This document shows positions 62,933-64,000 of a stretch of 64,000 bases of DNA, one piece after another. The stretch lies in NCBI GenBank assembly GCA_015056325.1, contig SVGL01000003.1, positions 1-64,000 on the forward strand, given 5' to 3'. Position 1 is the stretch's first letter, and every line of letters starts with the position of its first letter. This DNA is from Clostridiales bacterium. GTDB taxonomy: Bacteria > Bacillota > Clostridia > Christensenellales > Aristaeellaceae. The position numbers were made by a program, and so were the translations under genes. Below the pieces are notes generated by a model, which made no database searches, was not told the origin of the DNA, and worked only from the letters and a program-made list of their open reading frames with translations.

Positions 62933-63550
62933 TTACCTGATGAAGTTCGTCCAGGCGTGGCGTTCCTTCTCCGGCAATCCGTACTTTTCCTTGCCCAGGG
63001 CGATGGCCTTCATCAGGAAAGCCATGTTGCGTGCCAGGGTACGCATGGTCTGCATGCCCTCTTCATCCTGAGCAGCTTGGCCGGGCGCGCCGCCGTGGAC
63101 GGAGTTCCAGTACTGGCTGGAGGCAATCGGCATGCCGCTGATGCCGAAGAACTTGTTCATTTCGTCATAGGTGGCCGAGCAGCCGCCGCGGCGGGCGACG
63201 ACCACGGACGCGCCGACCTTCATCGTCTTGTCGAAATGGCTGGAGTAGAACAGCCGCTGCAGCAGCGCCATCACCGTGGCGTTGGCGCCGGCGTAATACA
63301 CCGGGCTGCCGATGACCAGGCCGTCCGCGGCTTCGAACTTGGCGGCCACCTCGTTGACCACATCGTCGAAGACGCACTTGCCCAGGCGGCCGCAGCTGCC
63401 GCAGGCCACACAGCCGCGGATGTCCTTGTTGACCACGTGGATGATCTCGGCTTCGATGCCCTCCTGGGCGAAGACAGCGGCCATTTCCTTCAGGGCGAGG
63501 GCGGTGTTGCCATTGGCCTTGGGAGAACCGTTGAGAAGCAGAACCTTCAT
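62933..63550 (-). CDS. NAD(P)H-dependent FMN reductase / iron-sulfur flavoprotein-like
   Basis: A 205-residue flavodoxin-fold protein. The FMN phosphate loop is LLNGSPKANGNTA at residues 5-17, the second FMN loop GSPVYYAGANATVMA near 81-95, and the Cys-rich segment CVACGSCGRLGKC near 47-59 could bind a 4Fe-4S cluster, as in archaeal-type iron-sulfur flavoproteins. Such enzymes reduce quinones, metals, nitro compounds or oxygen in anaerobes. It is on the minus strand with a start at 63550 following AAAGGA, and ends at a strong terminator. Confidence 0.88.
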   Translation of the reverse strand: MKVLLLNGSPKANGNTALALKEMAAVFAQEGIEAEIIHVVNKDIRGCVACGSCGRLGKCVFDDVVNEVAAKFEAADGLVIGSPVYYAGANATVMALLQRLFYSSHFDKTMKVGASVVVARRGGCSATYDEMNKFFGISGMPIASSQYWNSVHGGAPGQAAQDEEGMQTMRTLARNMAFLMKAIALGKEKYGLPEKERHAWTNFIR

Positions 63551-63619
63551 AAGCGTTTCATCCTTTCAGCAGGCGGGCGCCTGCAGTGTTGATGTCGGTG
63601 ATATACAAGCGTCGGATGA

Positions 63620-64000
63620 TTACTGCAGGGCGCTGAAAAGCAGGTAGATCCCCAGGGTGCTCATGGCGCCGTCCGCCAGCTGTGCATTCATCCAGCCTTC
63701 TTCATATACGCCAAGCATGTACTTCTCGGTGCTCCACTTGTCAGCCTCTTCCGTGGAGTAGGATTGGCCGATGGGGTTGCCGTTTGCATCCACCTCAGGA
63801 ATGTACAGATAATTGCCCCAGCCGTGGAAATCGACGAAATCAACCGTTTCCTTCGGATACTTCTCCAGGACTGCCGCAGAAGCCGGATCCTCTCTGTTTT
63901 CCAGCGCTGCCATGATCTCATTGATTTCTTCTGCATTCAAGCCGATGTCGGAGTCACTGTAGCTGTTGCCCACGACGGCGTTTGCCATCAGGGAACTGTT
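63620..64000 (-). CDS. C-terminal part of an unidentified protein (cut by window edge)
   Basis: The minus-strand frame is open from the right edge to a stop at 63620-63622, giving about 126 residues. The ATG at 63988 has no clear binding site and the frame continues beyond it, so the start lies outside. Visible parts include acidic helices (GLNAEEINEIMAALENRED), an aromatic stretch (FHGWGNYLYIPEVDANGN) and a final hydrophobic segment (TLGIYLLFSALQ). Family not recognised. Confidence 0.5.
   Translation of the reverse strand, partial: NSSLMANAVVGNSYSDSDIGLNAEEINEIMAALENREDPASAAVLEKYPKETVDFVDFHGWGNYLYIPEVDANGNPIGQSYSTEEADKWSTEKYMLGVYEEGWMNAQLADGAMSTLGIYLLFSALQ

Overview
The window looks like part of a chromosome from a GC-rich, anaerobic, gut- or rumen-type member of the Clostridia. 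The evidence is three T-box leaders, strong Shine-Dalgarno sites, ferredoxin-dependent 2-oxoacid chemistry, plant-polysaccharide enzymes and the absence of outer-membrane proteins. I infer the lineage from gene content only. Both ends cut genes. No tRNA, rRNA, CRISPR array, transposase or integrase was seen.

Region 1 (1-14.1 kb, + strand) is a carbohydrate and hydroxy-acid catabolic cluster: a LarA-like protein, two Gfo/Idh/MocA dehydrogenases, an unrecognised 495-residue protein, an EamA transporter, two alpha/beta hydrolases, a MOFRL glycerate kinase, a GH3 beta-glucosidase, a GH28 polygalacturonase and a PHP-domain protein. A structured repeat element splits it at 8.6 kb.

Region 2 (14.1-29.7 kb) appears to be a branched-chain amino acid salvage system under three separate T-boxes. 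By my reading of the Stem I sequences, the specifiers are CUC (Leu), AUC (Ile) and GUA (Val). Each controls an AMP-forming acyl-CoA synthetase. The Leu unit (minus strand) encodes a LeuA-like protein that lacks the catalytic metal ligands, plus a TIM-barrel/acyl-CoA synthetase fusion. The Ile and Val units each start with an XRE-cupin-acyl-CoA synthetase fusion. The Val unit continues with a P-loop ATPase, a four-subunit ferredoxin-dependent 2-oxoacid oxidoreductase and a branched-chain aminotransferase. The simplest reading is branched fatty acid -> acyl-CoA -> reductive carboxylation -> 2-oxoacid -> Val/Ile/Leu. Between the Ile and Val units lies a low-GC island with a secreted protein and a gene remnant, flanked by what look like two halves of a dispersed repeat.

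Region 3 (31.6-56.8 kb, + strand) is the most unusual part: a roughly 25-kb locus built around a tubulin/FtsZ-like GTPase (35.0-38.7 kb). Its partners are a secreted, membrane-anchored vWA protein, a zinc-ribbon TRAFAC-type GTPase, two very large soluble proteins without a recognised fold, a small membrane protein, a second giant membrane protein whose vWA-like domain lacks MIDAS residues, a polytopic vWA protein and a membrane-anchored transglutaminase-like protein. Behind its own promoter follow a phosphodiester glycosidase, an Lgt-like membrane protein and an RCC1 propeller. The core fits the FtsZ-like family 1 system (tubulin-like protein, vWA protein, distinct GTPase) that Makarova and Koonin proposed in 2010 for membrane remodelling, here in an expanded Gram-positive form.

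Region 4 (56.8-64 kb) has a GH94 phosphorylase, an M16C metalloprotease, an NAD(P)H-dependent flavoprotein and the end of an unidentified gene. Tandem and dispersed structured repeats fill the gaps.
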